Source: Marivirga arenosa
GTDB taxonomy: Bacteria > Bacteroidota > Bacteroidia > Cytophagales > Cyclobacteriaceae
Direction of reading: 5' to 3'
NCBI RefSeq assembly: GCF_030503875.2
Contig: NZ_CP129968.2
Location: forward strand, 3,312,001-3,376,000
Length of the DNA: 64,000 nucleotides
Shown here: in pieces, positions 52,344 through 61,700 of the stretch
How positions within the stretch are numbered: the stretch's first letter is position 1
Layout of the letters: each line of letters begins with the position of its first letter
Made by a program: the position numbers and the translations under genes
Notes under the pieces: model-generated
What the model saw: the letters and a program-made list of their open reading frames with translations, nothing else
What the model was told of the DNA's origin: nothing
Databases searched by the model: none

Positions 52344-53741
52344 CTAAACTTCTGTTAACTTCCATTTACCTCTCTTAAACCAAATAATTGAAATAATGGC
52401 AAGAAGAGCGAAAGCCGAAACAATCCCAATATAGACACCATTTGAACCATAACCCATTTGATTTGCTATATAATAAGCCAAAGGAATTTGAAATAGCCAA
52501 AAACATACAAAATTGATGATAGTTGGCGTTTTGGTGTCTCCTGCACCGTTGAAAGCATGACTCAACACCATTCCGTAAGCAAAAAAGATGTAGCCAAAGC
52601 AAATGAATCGAACTGCTTTAATGGCTTCAGCTTTTACTGCTGCTACATCTGTAAAAATTCCAACGATTTCATTTGAAAAGATGAAAAACACTAAAGAAAC
52701 TGTAAATAGGAAAATCACATTATAACGAGCAGCGAGCCAAACTGACTTCTCTGCTCTTTCGGGAAATTTAGCCCCCAAGTTTTGACCCACTAAAGTTGCT
52801 CCTGCATTACTGATTCCGAAGGAGGGCAGTATGGTAAAAATAATAATGCGGAGTGCAATGGTATAACCTGCTAAAACTTCACTGCCAAAATTTGAAATGA
52901 TTCTAACCAAAAATATCCAACTGGCGGATTCAATTAAAAATTGCCCTACCCCACCCGAAGCAATTTTCACTATTCTTTTTATAATAGAAAAATCAGGTTT
53001 TAAATGATGAAAAGAAACGCTTATTACTCCTGTTCCTTTCAATAAATGATAAAGTTGATACAAGACTCCAATACTTCTACCTATGGCCGTGGCAATTGCA
53101 GCTCCAGTAACTCCCATTTCTGGGATTGGTCCAAATCCAAAAATGAATATTGGATCCAATATCATGTTTAAAATATTGCTCACCCATAAAGCACGCATTG
53201 CAATGGATGCGTTTCCAGCACCTCTAAAAATTCCATTTATTAAGAATAGCAGCATAATAGTTCCATTACTGGCAAATAGAATTTTAGTATACCATTTCCC
53301 TTCTTGGATTAAAGCCTCAGAACCTCCCATCAATCGTAATATATCTTCCCCGAAAATGAAGCCTGAAACACTTAAAATAATAGAAATAAACACAGTTACA
53401 ATTATCGCTTGTACTGATGTATGAGCGGCTTCTTTGTTTTTCTTTTCCCCTATTCTTCTTGCAACCATAGCAGTTGCAGCCATACTAAGCCCAATACCTA
53501 ATGAATAAACTATTGTGATCACGGACTCGGTTAAACCTACAGTTGCTACAGCATTAGTGCCAACTTGAGCAACAAAAAATACATCAACCACTGCAAAAAG
53601 TGATTCCATAACCATTTCCAGAACCATAGGAACGGCCAATAAAATTATAGCTCTGCTAATCTTTATATTGGTTAAGTCTTCATTTGTTCCTTTTATGGCA
53701 TATTGAAGGAAAACAATATATCTCTTAATTCTTTGTAGCAT
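52344..53741 (-). CDS. MATE family efflux transporter
   Basis: 465 residues, twelve membrane helices in two related halves. It has the MATE-type opening ISRAIILLAVPMVLEMVMESLF and repeated blocks ATAVGLTESV and GQNLGAKFPERAEKSV. These proteins export drugs or metabolites using Na+ or H+ gradients in the inner membrane. Substrate unknown. The C-terminus ends in a basic segment. Confidence 0.9.
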   Translation of the reverse strand: MLQRIKRYIVFLQYAIKGTNEDLTNIKISRAIILLAVPMVLEMVMESLFAVVDVFFVAQVGTNAVATVGLTESVITIVYSLGIGLSMAATAMVARRIGEKKNKEAAHTSVQAIIVTVFISIILSVSGFIFGEDILRLMGGSEALIQEGKWYTKILFASNGTIMLLFLINGIFRGAGNASIAMRALWVSNILNMILDPIFIFGFGPIPEMGVTGAAIATAIGRSIGVLYQLYHLLKGTGVISVSFHHLKPDFSIIKRIVKIASGGVGQFLIESASWIFLVRIISNFGSEVLAGYTIALRIIIFTILPSFGISNAGATLVGQNLGAKFPERAEKSVWLAARYNVIFLFTVSLVFFIFSNEIVGIFTDVAAVKAEAIKAVRFICFGYIFFAYGMVLSHAFNGAGDTKTPTIINFVCFWLFQIPLAYYIANQMGYGSNGVYIGIVSAFALLAIISIIWFKRGKWKLTEV

Positions 53742-53871
53742 AATTATAGATGAAAATGCAAAGTAAATCTATTCTCAACTTAAGTTGACAACTTATACGC
53801 CTTTTTTCAGAGAACTGTATATCAAAACATTAAATGAAAGTGGCGGTTATTGATGAACTAAACTAAAGACT

Positions 53872-54378
53872 ATGGAAAAGATTAAAACTAGAATTAAAAA
53901 AGGCTCCTTAACCGAAGAAAGAAGAGACTTTCTTAAAAAAGCAGGTGGTTTTGCTGTAATGAGCATGTTTGGATTATCATTTTTCACTTCATGTAGTGAT
54001 GAAAATGACCCCACTCCTGACAATAATTCTTCTAATCCAACTGATGGTGGAAATACAACAGAAGGAATTCAAATTGATGGAAACACAATAACAATTGATT
54101 TAACTGTAATAGATGAATTAAATTCAAATGGTGGTTGGGTACTGATTGAAGAAGCCCAAACTTTAGTGGTTAATGATGGTGAAATTAAAGCCTTAACTTC
54201 TGTTTGCACTCACTCCGGTTGTGATAAAGATTGGTCCTTACAAGGAGGAAATTTTGTATGTTCTTGTCACGGATCTGTATTTACAACAGACGGAGAAGTA
54301 GTTAGCGGCCCAGCAAATGGTGATTTACAAAAATTTAGTGTTATTGTTGAAGAAGACATAGTTACAATAACGAAATGA
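53872..54378 (+). CDS. Tat-exported Rieske iron-sulfur lipoprotein
   Basis: 168 residues. The N-terminus has a Tat-type RRDFLKK motif (Arg17-Arg18), a hydrophobic core and a lipobox ending at Cys41 (FFTSC), so it is probably a folded, lipid-anchored protein outside the inner membrane. A polar linker follows. The Rieske site is Cys112-Thr-His114 and Cys130-Ser-Cys132-His133, with Cys117 and Cys132 forming the disulfide seen in bc1-type Rieske proteins. It likely carries electrons in the periplasm. No cytochrome b lies nearby. It overlaps the YceI gene by four bases. Confidence 0.9.
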   Translation: MEKIKTRIKKGSLTEERRDFLKKAGGFAVMSMFGLSFFTSCSDENDPTPDNNSSNPTDGGNTTEGIQIDGNTITIDLTVIDELNSNGGWVLIEEAQTLVVNDGEIKALTSVCTHSGCDKDWSLQGGNFVCSCHGSVFTTDGEVVSGPANGDLQKFSVIVEEDIVTITK

Positions 54379-54926
54379 AGAAAATTCTTATACTATTTCT
54401 TATATGGTGTTTTTCAGAGAACGCATTGTCACAAGCCTATATTACTGATGATGGTTCTATCAAATTTATCTCCAGAGCGCCACTTAATGAGTTTGATGGA
54501 AATTCTAGTTATTTGAATGGTTTAATTGATTTAGATAAAAACCTAGTTGATTTCTACATTGATTTGAACACCATAAAAACAGGGATTTCACTTAGGGATT
54601 CTCATATGAGGGATAGCTATTTAGAAACTAATGATTATCCTTATGCAGAATTTACAGGTACGATAGAGAATATTGAGCAGATTAATAAACAAACTTTACA
54701 GCGTGGTTTAAAAGTGGTTGCTAAAGGAGATTTCACCATTCATGGTGAAAAACAACAAAAAGAAATAAATGGAAGGTTAAAATTAAATGATGAAGGAAAA
54801 TTAATTCTAGAAGCTAAATTTAAAGTAGCCTTGAAAGACCACAATATTGAAAAACCTTCCCTCCTAGGTTACGAACTTGCTGATGTTCAAGATGTAGAAA
54901 TTAAAGCCATTTTAAATGAAAAATAA
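54375..54926 (+). CDS. YceI family periplasmic protein
   Basis: 183 residues with a signal peptide (about 1-19, ENALSQ). The YceI lipocalin-like barrel shows [39 protein letters not shown] and [10 protein letters not shown]. YceI proteins bind polyprenoid or lipid molecules. The gene overlaps the Rieske gene at its start and the DUF5777 gene at its end, so the three are translated as one operon. It may handle a lipid or quinone-like partner of the Rieske protein, which is inference. Confidence 0.9.
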   Translation: MKKILILFLIWCFSENALSQAYITDDGSIKFISRAPLNEFDGNSSYLNGLIDLDKNLVDFYIDLNTIKTGISLRDSHMRDSYLETNDYPYAEFTGTIENIEQINKQTLQRGLKVVAKGDFTIHGEKQQKEINGRLKLNDEGKLILEAKFKVALKDHNIEKPSLLGYELADVQDVEIKAILNEK

Positions 54927-55791
54927 AAAATATTATTGTTTAGCATTAATATTAGTCTTCTCAATGGTGCAAACTAGTTATGCACAACTAGAGCGTAAAC
55001 TTGTAAATAAAAATCCTGATGTTGAACTCACATTTGAGGCCCCAAGAAATATAAATTTACTTACCGTTGAACCTTTAGGTGCTAACAATCTTCATTGGGC
55101 AATTATGCATACTTTTGGCACCATTGATAATGGAGGACAAAACCTTTGGGGCATAGATAACGGAGCAAATATTAGATTAAGTTTTGAATATGGAATTAGT
55201 GATAGATGGTCTGTTGGCTTTGGAAGAAGTAGTTTAGACAAAGTATATGATTTTTATACACGATACCATATTATTAAGCAAAAGCTAGATGATTCAACAC
55301 CACTTTCAATATCCGCTATGTTGAATTATGCTGTTAATACTAGCAATTATAAATTTTTAGGAACGGAAAACCCCACATTCAGACAACGTTCCTCTTACTT
55401 CGGTCAAATTATGTTGGCAAGAAAGTTTAATAAAAAATTAAGCCTTCAAATAAGTCCTATGGTCGCATATTTTGAAGACCCTCAAGATATATTCCTTAAT
55501 AACAGCACGGAAGAAATAAATGCGGCTTTAGGCTTCTCTGGAAAATACAGAGCATTCGGCAGAAGTACGTTTACCGTTCAATTCATTCCTAATTTAACTA
55601 ATGGCTTAAGACCAAATGTTGGGATTGGCTATGATTTGGAAGCTGGTGGTCACGTTTTTCAAATGTATTTTGTTACAGGCTCTAGTTTAAATGAACAATA
55701 TTTACTGAGCTCACAAAATGGTGTTGTTGGCGAAGGTTTTCGATTAGGCTTTAACGTTAATCGAGTTTTCTCATTGGGGTCAAATGAGTAA
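54916..55791 (+). CDS. DUF5777 family outer-membrane beta-barrel protein
   Basis: 291 residues. The signal peptide (about 1-23) ends SYAQ. The rest is a beta-strand-rich barrel with the DUF5777 blocks NLHWAIMHTFGTIDNGGQNL and YGISDRWSVGFGRSS. The family is common in Bacteroidota next to YceI and redox proteins, function unknown. It is the third gene of the Rieske-YceI operon and overlaps YceI by 11 bases. Confidence 0.85.
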   Translation: MKNKKYYCLALILVFSMVQTSYAQLERKLVNKNPDVELTFEAPRNINLLTVEPLGANNLHWAIMHTFGTIDNGGQNLWGIDNGANIRLSFEYGISDRWSVGFGRSSLDKVYDFYTRYHIIKQKLDDSTPLSISAMLNYAVNTSNYKFLGTENPTFRQRSSYFGQIMLARKFNKKLSLQISPMVAYFEDPQDIFLNNSTEEINAALGFSGKYRAFGRSTFTVQFIPNLTNGLRPNVGIGYDLEAGGHVFQMYFVTGSSLNEQYLLSSQNGVVGEGFRLGFNVNRVFSLGSNE

Positions 55792-55860
55792 CATTTAACA
55801 TTTGGATAATTTATATCTAAATTAATTTTTAGTAATTAGGAGTTATAAAACTACTTTAAA

Positions 55861-56760
55861 ATGAAAAACCTAATAATTGTCTCATCAATTTTATTCTCGA
55901 TCATTAGTTGTAAACAAAACCCTGAAAGCTATGAAAACATCGATTGGCAAGGTCATCGAGGTGCACGTGGGGTTTATCCTGAAAACACTTGGGCTGCCTT
56001 TCAATATGCTTTAGAACAAAACATGAATACTTTAGAAATGGATGTTGTCATTTCAAAAGATGGCAAAGTCGTTCTATCTCATGAGCCATTTCTAAATCAT
56101 AAAATTTGCCTAGATACTGCAGGAAACCCAATTCCTGAGGCAGAGGAAAAAGAATGGAACATTTACAAAATGAACTACTCTGATTTACAAAAATGTGATT
56201 GTGGAACTATTCAAAATCCTGATTTTCCTAACCAGAAAACTTCCAGCTCATCGAAACCGCTTTTAATTGACATTATAAATAAAACAAAGTCTTATTGTGG
56301 TGAAAAAGGAATTGAATTACCTCATATGAATGTTGAAGTAAAATATGAGGAAGAAATGAAAGGTGAGTTTCATCCTGAAATTAAAGAATTTAACAAATTA
56401 GTATATAATGTGCTATCTGAAAATTACCCATCAGAGAAATGGAATATTCAATCATTTGATTTTAATGTATTAAAACACTTTCGCAAAAATTACCCAAAAG
56501 TAACTTTAGCAGCTTTAGTTTTTGAAAGTGGTGCATATGAGCAACAATTTGAAGACTTAGGCTTTACACCTGAAATTTACAGTCCTTATTTTCAATTAGT
56601 TGACAATGAAATGTTAACTGAATTACACGAACAAAATGTAAAGGTGATTCCGTGGACGGTAAATGAGGAAAAAGATGCCAAGAGACTTATAAAATTAGGC
56701 ATAGATGGCATCATTACAGATTATCCGGAATTAGCCGACAAATTCCGTAAGAATCCTTAA
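55861..56760 (+). CDS. Glycerophosphodiester phosphodiesterase, lipoprotein
   Basis: 299 residues with a lipobox around Cys17 (SIISC). The GDPD motif is GHRGARGVYPENTWAAFQYA, followed by LEMDVVISKDGKVVLSHEP, which together supply the metal-binding and catalytic His and Glu residues. The end has VIPWTVNEEKDAKRLIKLGI and DGIITDYPEL. It hydrolyses glycerophosphodiesters from phospholipid turnover to glycerol-3-phosphate outside the inner membrane. It stands alone, 69 bases after the DUF5777 gene. Confidence 0.93.
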   Translation: MKNLIIVSSILFSIISCKQNPESYENIDWQGHRGARGVYPENTWAAFQYALEQNMNTLEMDVVISKDGKVVLSHEPFLNHKICLDTAGNPIPEAEEKEWNIYKMNYSDLQKCDCGTIQNPDFPNQKTSSSSKPLLIDIINKTKSYCGEKGIELPHMNVEVKYEEEMKGEFHPEIKEFNKLVYNVLSENYPSEKWNIQSFDFNVLKHFRKNYPKVTLAALVFESGAYEQQFEDLGFTPEIYSPYFQLVDNEMLTELHEQNVKVIPWTVNEEKDAKRLIKLGIDGIITDYPELADKFRKNP

Positions 56761-56785
56761 TTTTGCCTAAATATTAGAAATTAAA

Positions 56786-56866
56786 AAACCTGTTAGCTTT
56801 GAAAATTTAATAGCGAATTCGCTATTTTATTCCTCTTTAATTTTAATAGAAAAACCTAACAGGTTT
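56786..56866. repeat. Nested inverted repeat (AAACCTGTTAG / CTAACAGGTTT)
   Basis: The outer arms are 11 bases, perfect, around 59 bases. Inside lies a perfect 16-base palindrome, ATAGCGAATTCGCTAT (56810-56825). The outer word resembles the arms at 8036-8112 (AAACCTGACAG). It could double as a terminator for the gene before it, but the design looks more like a short dispersed repeat. Confidence 0.55.
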
Positions 56867-56927
56867 CTGTTTTCGTTAAACTAAAGCGATCTCAGATTCA
56901 CTAATTATAAAATACTAATTAATATTT

Positions 56928-57932
56928 ATGTCTAATAAAAAATACGACATCTACGGGATTGGAAATGCCTTGGTAGATATCATAACTGAAGTTTCAGAAG
57001 AGTTCGTTTTGGCAAACAAGGTCGAAAAAGGCGTTATGACCTTGGTAGAAGAAGAAAGACAAGCGGAGCTATTAAATTCTATGAAAATCACTGAAGAACA
57101 CATGCAAGGTGGTGGTTCAGCTGCTAACACATTGGTTGCTTCTAGTCAATTTGGCGCAAAAGGATTTTATTCTTGTAAGGTAGCTAATGACATGGAAGGT
57201 AAGTTCTTTTTGAAAGATTTAAAAGAAAATGGAATTGACACGGTTTTAACACCTGAAACTGCGCCTCACGGTACTACAGGAAAAGTATTGGTGATGACTA
57301 CTCCTGATGCTGAAAGAACAATGAATACTTTTTTAGGGATAACCTCTGATTTTTCTGAAAAGGAAATTCATGAATACGCATTAAAAGATTCAAAATATTT
57401 ATACCTAGAAGGCTATTTAGTAACATCAGAAAGTGGTTTAGCAGCTATGCAAAAGGCTAAAAAAATTGCTGAAGAAAACGATGTAAAAGTAGCCCTTACA
57501 TTCTCTGATCCATCTATGGTTAAGTATTTCAAAGAACAAATGGAATCAGTAGTGGGTGCAAGTGTTGATATGTTATTCTGTAATGAAGAAGAAGCAGCAC
57601 TTTTCACAGGAGAAAATGATATAAAAAGTATAAGAGAAGAACTTAAAAAAGTAGCAAAAAAGTTTGCAATTACTCAAGGTAAAAATGGAGCTATCATTTA
57701 CGATGGTGATACCTTTATTGATATTGAACCTTATCAAGTTCAAGCAATAGACAGCAATGGTGCTGGTGATATGTTCGCAGGAGCATTTTTATTTGCCATT
57801 ACACATGGGCATAGCTTCGCAGATGCTGGGAAATTAGCTTCTTTAGCAAGTTCTAAAATTGTAACACAATTAGGCCCAAGGTTAAGCTGGCCAGATGCCA
57901 AAGAAATCCTAAGCAGATGGACAGCTGAATAA
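56928..57932 (+). CDS. PfkB-family kinase, probably adenosine kinase
   Basis: 334 residues of the ribokinase fold. YGIGNALVDIITEV opens it, MQGGGSAANTLVASSQFGAK binds the sugar, and SNGAGDMFAGAFLFAITHG contains the anion hole and catalytic Asp. Overall it matches Bacteroidota proteins called adenosine kinase, which phosphorylate adenosine or a related nucleoside/sugar. Without further residues the substrate is provisional. It is a single-gene unit between a repeat and a strong terminator. Confidence 0.85.
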   Translation: MSNKKYDIYGIGNALVDIITEVSEEFVLANKVEKGVMTLVEEERQAELLNSMKITEEHMQGGGSAANTLVASSQFGAKGFYSCKVANDMEGKFFLKDLKENGIDTVLTPETAPHGTTGKVLVMTTPDAERTMNTFLGITSDFSEKEIHEYALKDSKYLYLEGYLVTSESGLAAMQKAKKIAEENDVKVALTFSDPSMVKYFKEQMESVVGASVDMLFCNEEEAALFTGENDIKSIREELKKVAKKFAITQGKNGAIIYDGDTFIDIEPYQVQAIDSNGAGDMFAGAFLFAITHGHSFADAGKLASLASSKIVTQLGPRLSWPDAKEILSRWTAE

Positions 57933-57951
57933 TAGGATGAACATTTAATCA

Positions 57952-57987
57952 AATGCCTTTCGATTTCTCGAAGGGCATTTTTTTTAA
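57952..57987 (+). terminator. Terminator after the PfkB kinase
   Basis: AAATGCCTTTCG and CGAAGGGCATTT form a 12-bp stem with G-U pairs and a short loop, followed by eight T. It ends at the stop codon of the convergent VOC gene. Confidence 0.8.
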
Positions 57988-58359
57988 TCACCTATGCTGG
58001 TCAATCAAAATCGTATTACCATCAGGATCCTTTAAGATAATATTTGCAGGACCTTCTTTACTTCCATCGGTTGCCTGTATTAGTTCTAATCCTTTTGATT
58101 TCAAATCCTTTTCAATTTTTCTAACATCATCAAAAGGATTGATATCTTCTCCATTCTCATTCCATCCTGGATTAAAAGTCAGAATATTTTCTTCAAACAT
58201 TCCTTGAAATAAGCCTACTAAAGAGTTCTCATTATTCATGATGAGATAATTCTTATCTAAATCTCCACTTAAAACTTGGAAGCCTAACTTTTCATAAAAT
58301 TCTTTGGAAACTTTAAGATCTTTAACTGCTAAGCTTATTGAAAATGCTCCTAATCTCAT
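57988..58359 (-). CDS. VOC (glyoxalase/bleomycin resistance) family protein
   Basis: 123 residues from the ATG at 58359, preferred over a TTG 24 bases upstream because the VOC domain begins right there (MRLGAFSISLAVKDLKVSKE). The pattern is typical: FYEKLGFQVLSG, then a second half with ANIILKDPDGNTILIDQH. It could be a dioxygenase-like or binding protein; the metal ligands are not obvious, so activity is open. Confidence 0.85.
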   Translation of the reverse strand: MRLGAFSISLAVKDLKVSKEFYEKLGFQVLSGDLDKNYLIMNNENSLVGLFQGMFEENILTFNPGWNENGEDINPFDDVRKIEKDLKSKGLELIQATDGSKEGPANIILKDPDGNTILIDQHR

Positions 58360-58431
58360 AATTTGATTGTATTGGTTCTTCAATCAAATTACAATTTTTT
58401 CAATAAAAAATGCATTCCGTAGCTGAATGAC

Positions 58432-58677
58432 TTAATGTTTAGCAGATTTTAATTTCAATATTAAAAGATTAACTACAAATAAAGCGATCATTGTTATAGA
58501 TATCATCAATATGTAAGTAGTTGCAAATGCAAGATTATGGCCAAAATTTAAGCCCACTTCATATACAGAAGCACTATCAAAATTAGTGAAAATTGAATAG
58601 ACAAAAGTGAGTAAATAAGCAATGCCAATGAAGCTAAAAATAATTTTGAGGAATTTTTTAAGGTTTAGGTTGATCAT
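58432..58677 (-). CDS. Small two-helix membrane protein
   Basis: 81 residues with two hydrophobic helices (about 10-28 and 47-74) and a basic head. No recognised domain. Start ATG at 58677. It lies 72 bases upstream of the VOC gene in the same direction, possibly unrelated. Confidence 0.5.
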   Translation of the reverse strand: MINLNLKKFLKIIFSFIGIAYLLTFVYSIFTNFDSASVYEVGLNFGHNLAFATTYILMISITMIALFVVNLLILKLKSAKH

Positions 58678-58751
58678 AACAAAAGTATTTAAGGTTATTA
58701 AAATTCTAAGTCATATGAATTCATGAGTTTTCATTTATATTTATAAAGTTA

Positions 58752-58787
58752 AAAAAATATGGCAAGATCAGCATTTCTGATCCTGCC
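58752..58787 (-). terminator. Terminator after the giant TPR gene
   Basis: On the minus strand GGCAGGATCAG and CTGATCTTGCC pair over 11 bases with one G-U pair and a 5-base loop, followed by a T run. Confidence 0.75.
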
Positions 58788-58794
58788 TAATATC

Positions 58795-61700
58795 TTAATT
58801 ACAATATTGATTTAAATAATAATTAACGCTGCTGTCACCTAAGCTTTTCGCTTTATTCCAATCTTCACAAGCTTCAGTATCATTTTCCAATTGATAATTT
58901 ACATTTCCTCTTAACTTATAATAAGAAGCGTCATCATTTTTTAATTCAATTGCTTTGTTTAAATCTTTTAAAGCTGGGAGAAAATTTTCAAGAACAGATT
59001 TAACATTTCCCCTGTAGTAATATGCCGAAGCATCTTCTGGGTTTAACTGAACTACTTTATCATAATCTTGTAAGGCACCTTCCCAATCTTCGGTTTCTTC
59101 TCTTAAAATTGCTCTGTTGTAATAAGCATCTGTATTATTAGGATCTAAAGTGATGGCCTTAGAATAATCTTCAGCTGCATATCTTACATTCCCTAAATAC
59201 AAATAACACTGAGCCCTATACAAATAAATTGAAGCATCTGCTGGTGATGCCTCAGCAGCTTTGTTAAAATCATCTAAGGCTGCTTGATAATCTTCTAATT
59301 CTAAATACGACCTACCTCTTTTAAAATAAGAATCTGATTTAATAACATCTCCTTGAATTGCTCTTTCGAAGTAAGATACTGAGCCCACCCAGTCTTCTAT
59401 TGCATAATATGATTCTGCTTTTATGTAAAATACTTGAGGGTTTCCTTCATCTAAATCTTCCAAAGCATCCACATCATCAATTACACCTTGATAGTTTTCC
59501 TTTTCATATCTTGCTACTGCCCTATTTTCATAAGCTCTGGCATAATCTGAATCTAAGGATAGCGCTTGATCATAATCTTTTATCGCTTCATCAATATTCC
59601 CTTGGAGCTGTTTAGCCTTACCTCTATTATTAAAATAAACCGCCTCATTTATTCCACCAGAAATAGCGGTATTATAATCGCTAATAGCTCCCGACAAATC
59701 ATCCAATCTAAATTTAGTATTCCCTCTTAACGCATAAGCTTCATACAATTCTTTGTTGGCTGCAATTGCAATGTCAAAATCCTGAAGTGCATTCTGCCAA
59801 TTGTTTAATGCATAATTGGATTTCGCTCTAAACAAATAAAGTTGATCCGCTTTGCTGCCAAATTCTTCGGCTTTATCGAAATCAGATAAAGCAATTTCAT
59901 ATTGCTCATTTCTAAAATTAATTACCCCTCTGTGAAAATAGGTTTCAGGGTGCTTATCCCCAAATGTAACTGCTTGATTCAAATCACTTAAGGCCGGATC
60001 AAGTTCTTCCTGTTGGAAATAGGCGTTACCTCTACCATAATATAAATCTGATGACTGATTCCCCATTTGAAATGCTTGATCCATCATATTAATGGTTTCA
60101 CCATAATTCTCAAGATTATAATAACTTAATCCCATGCGTACATAAGTGTTATTGTCAACCTGACCCAATTCAACAGCCTTATTAAAATCAGTTAATGCAC
60201 TCTCCCATGACTCTAAAAAGAAATGAGCATTTGCTCTATTTAATACACCTTGCGGATAATTAGGATCTATGGTAAGCGATTGGTTATAATCCTGTAAAGC
60301 TGCTTCGTAATTTCCAAGCTTTGCTTTTGCCTTACCTCTATTGTTATAAATGATTTCATCTTTTTGCCCTAAAGTAATAGCCTGATCATATGATTTAATT
60401 GCATCTTTAAATCTATCCTGACGGAATAAGGTATTAGCATAATTAAAATGAGTTGTTGGATTCTGTGTACCAAAGCCAATTGCTCTTTGAAGGAATTTAC
60501 TTGCTTCCTCATATTGTTTTCCTTCGTATAAAGCATTACCCAAGTTTTCAACTACTTCTTTGTCTGTAACACCTTTGTCAATTGCTTTAGATAACTGTGT
60601 TGCTGCTTCCCTATAATTTTCAATGACAAAAAATGCATTCCCTATGTTGGCATACAATTCAGCTTCATCAATTCCACCTTCAATTGCTTTTTGATAATCG
60701 CTTATGGCTGGTCTATAATCTTCTTTGTTATATAAGATATTTCCTTTGAAATAATGTAATTGTGCATTTTTAACACCACCTGTGATTGCCGTTTGCATAT
60801 TTTCTAAAGCCTTATCAAACTGCTGAGTTTGATAATAAGCCAAACCGAGCATTTCAGCCACCTGTGTACTTTTATTTTCTATTTTTTCTAAATCACTTAT
60901 CGATCCACTATAATTCTTTTGCTGATAATAAGCTGTACCTCTGTTTAATAAGGCTTGTTCATAATCTGGTTTTTCTGTTAAAGCCAAATCATAATCTTTA
61001 ACGGCTTCCGCTACCTTATCCTGTAAAAATTTAGCTTTCCCCCTATTGTTAAATAAAATAGGGTCTTTAGCTCCTAAATTCACAGCTTTTGTATAAGCCT
61101 CTTCAGCTCTAATTAAGTTTTGATTTCTAAAATATAAATTGCCTAAATTAAAATAAACATCAATAGATTTACTTCCCATATCGGAGGCTTTGGACAAGTC
61201 CATAATAGCCATATCTGCTGATTTCATTTCATTGTAGGCCAAGCCTCTTTTCTCATATAAGTTTATGCTTGTTTCACCTTGCTCTTCTGCTTTTGTTAAA
61301 GCTTCAGCAGCACTTCTAAAATTTCCAGCTTCAAATTGAGACTGACCTAAAGCATAATAGACTTGCTGTGTATTTTTCCCGCCTTGAATAGCAGAATTCA
61401 AAGCTCGCACTGCCTCTTCATAATTTTTCGTTTCGAAATAAGACAAGCCTATTATTTCATAATTATCTGCAGATCTATCCCCTCTCTGAAAAGCTTGCTT
61501 AACCGTTTCAATGGATTGCTCATACTCCTTTTTATTGAATTGAGCTTTTGCTAAAGCAGAAAATAAATCTGCTTCATTATAGGAGGCTTCTTTTGCTTTA
61601 TTTAATGCAGCTATAGCTTTATCCCAATTTTGATTGGCATTTGCCATAAAGCCTTGATAGAGGAATAGCTTAGCCCCCGATGAACCTGATGCGATTGCTC

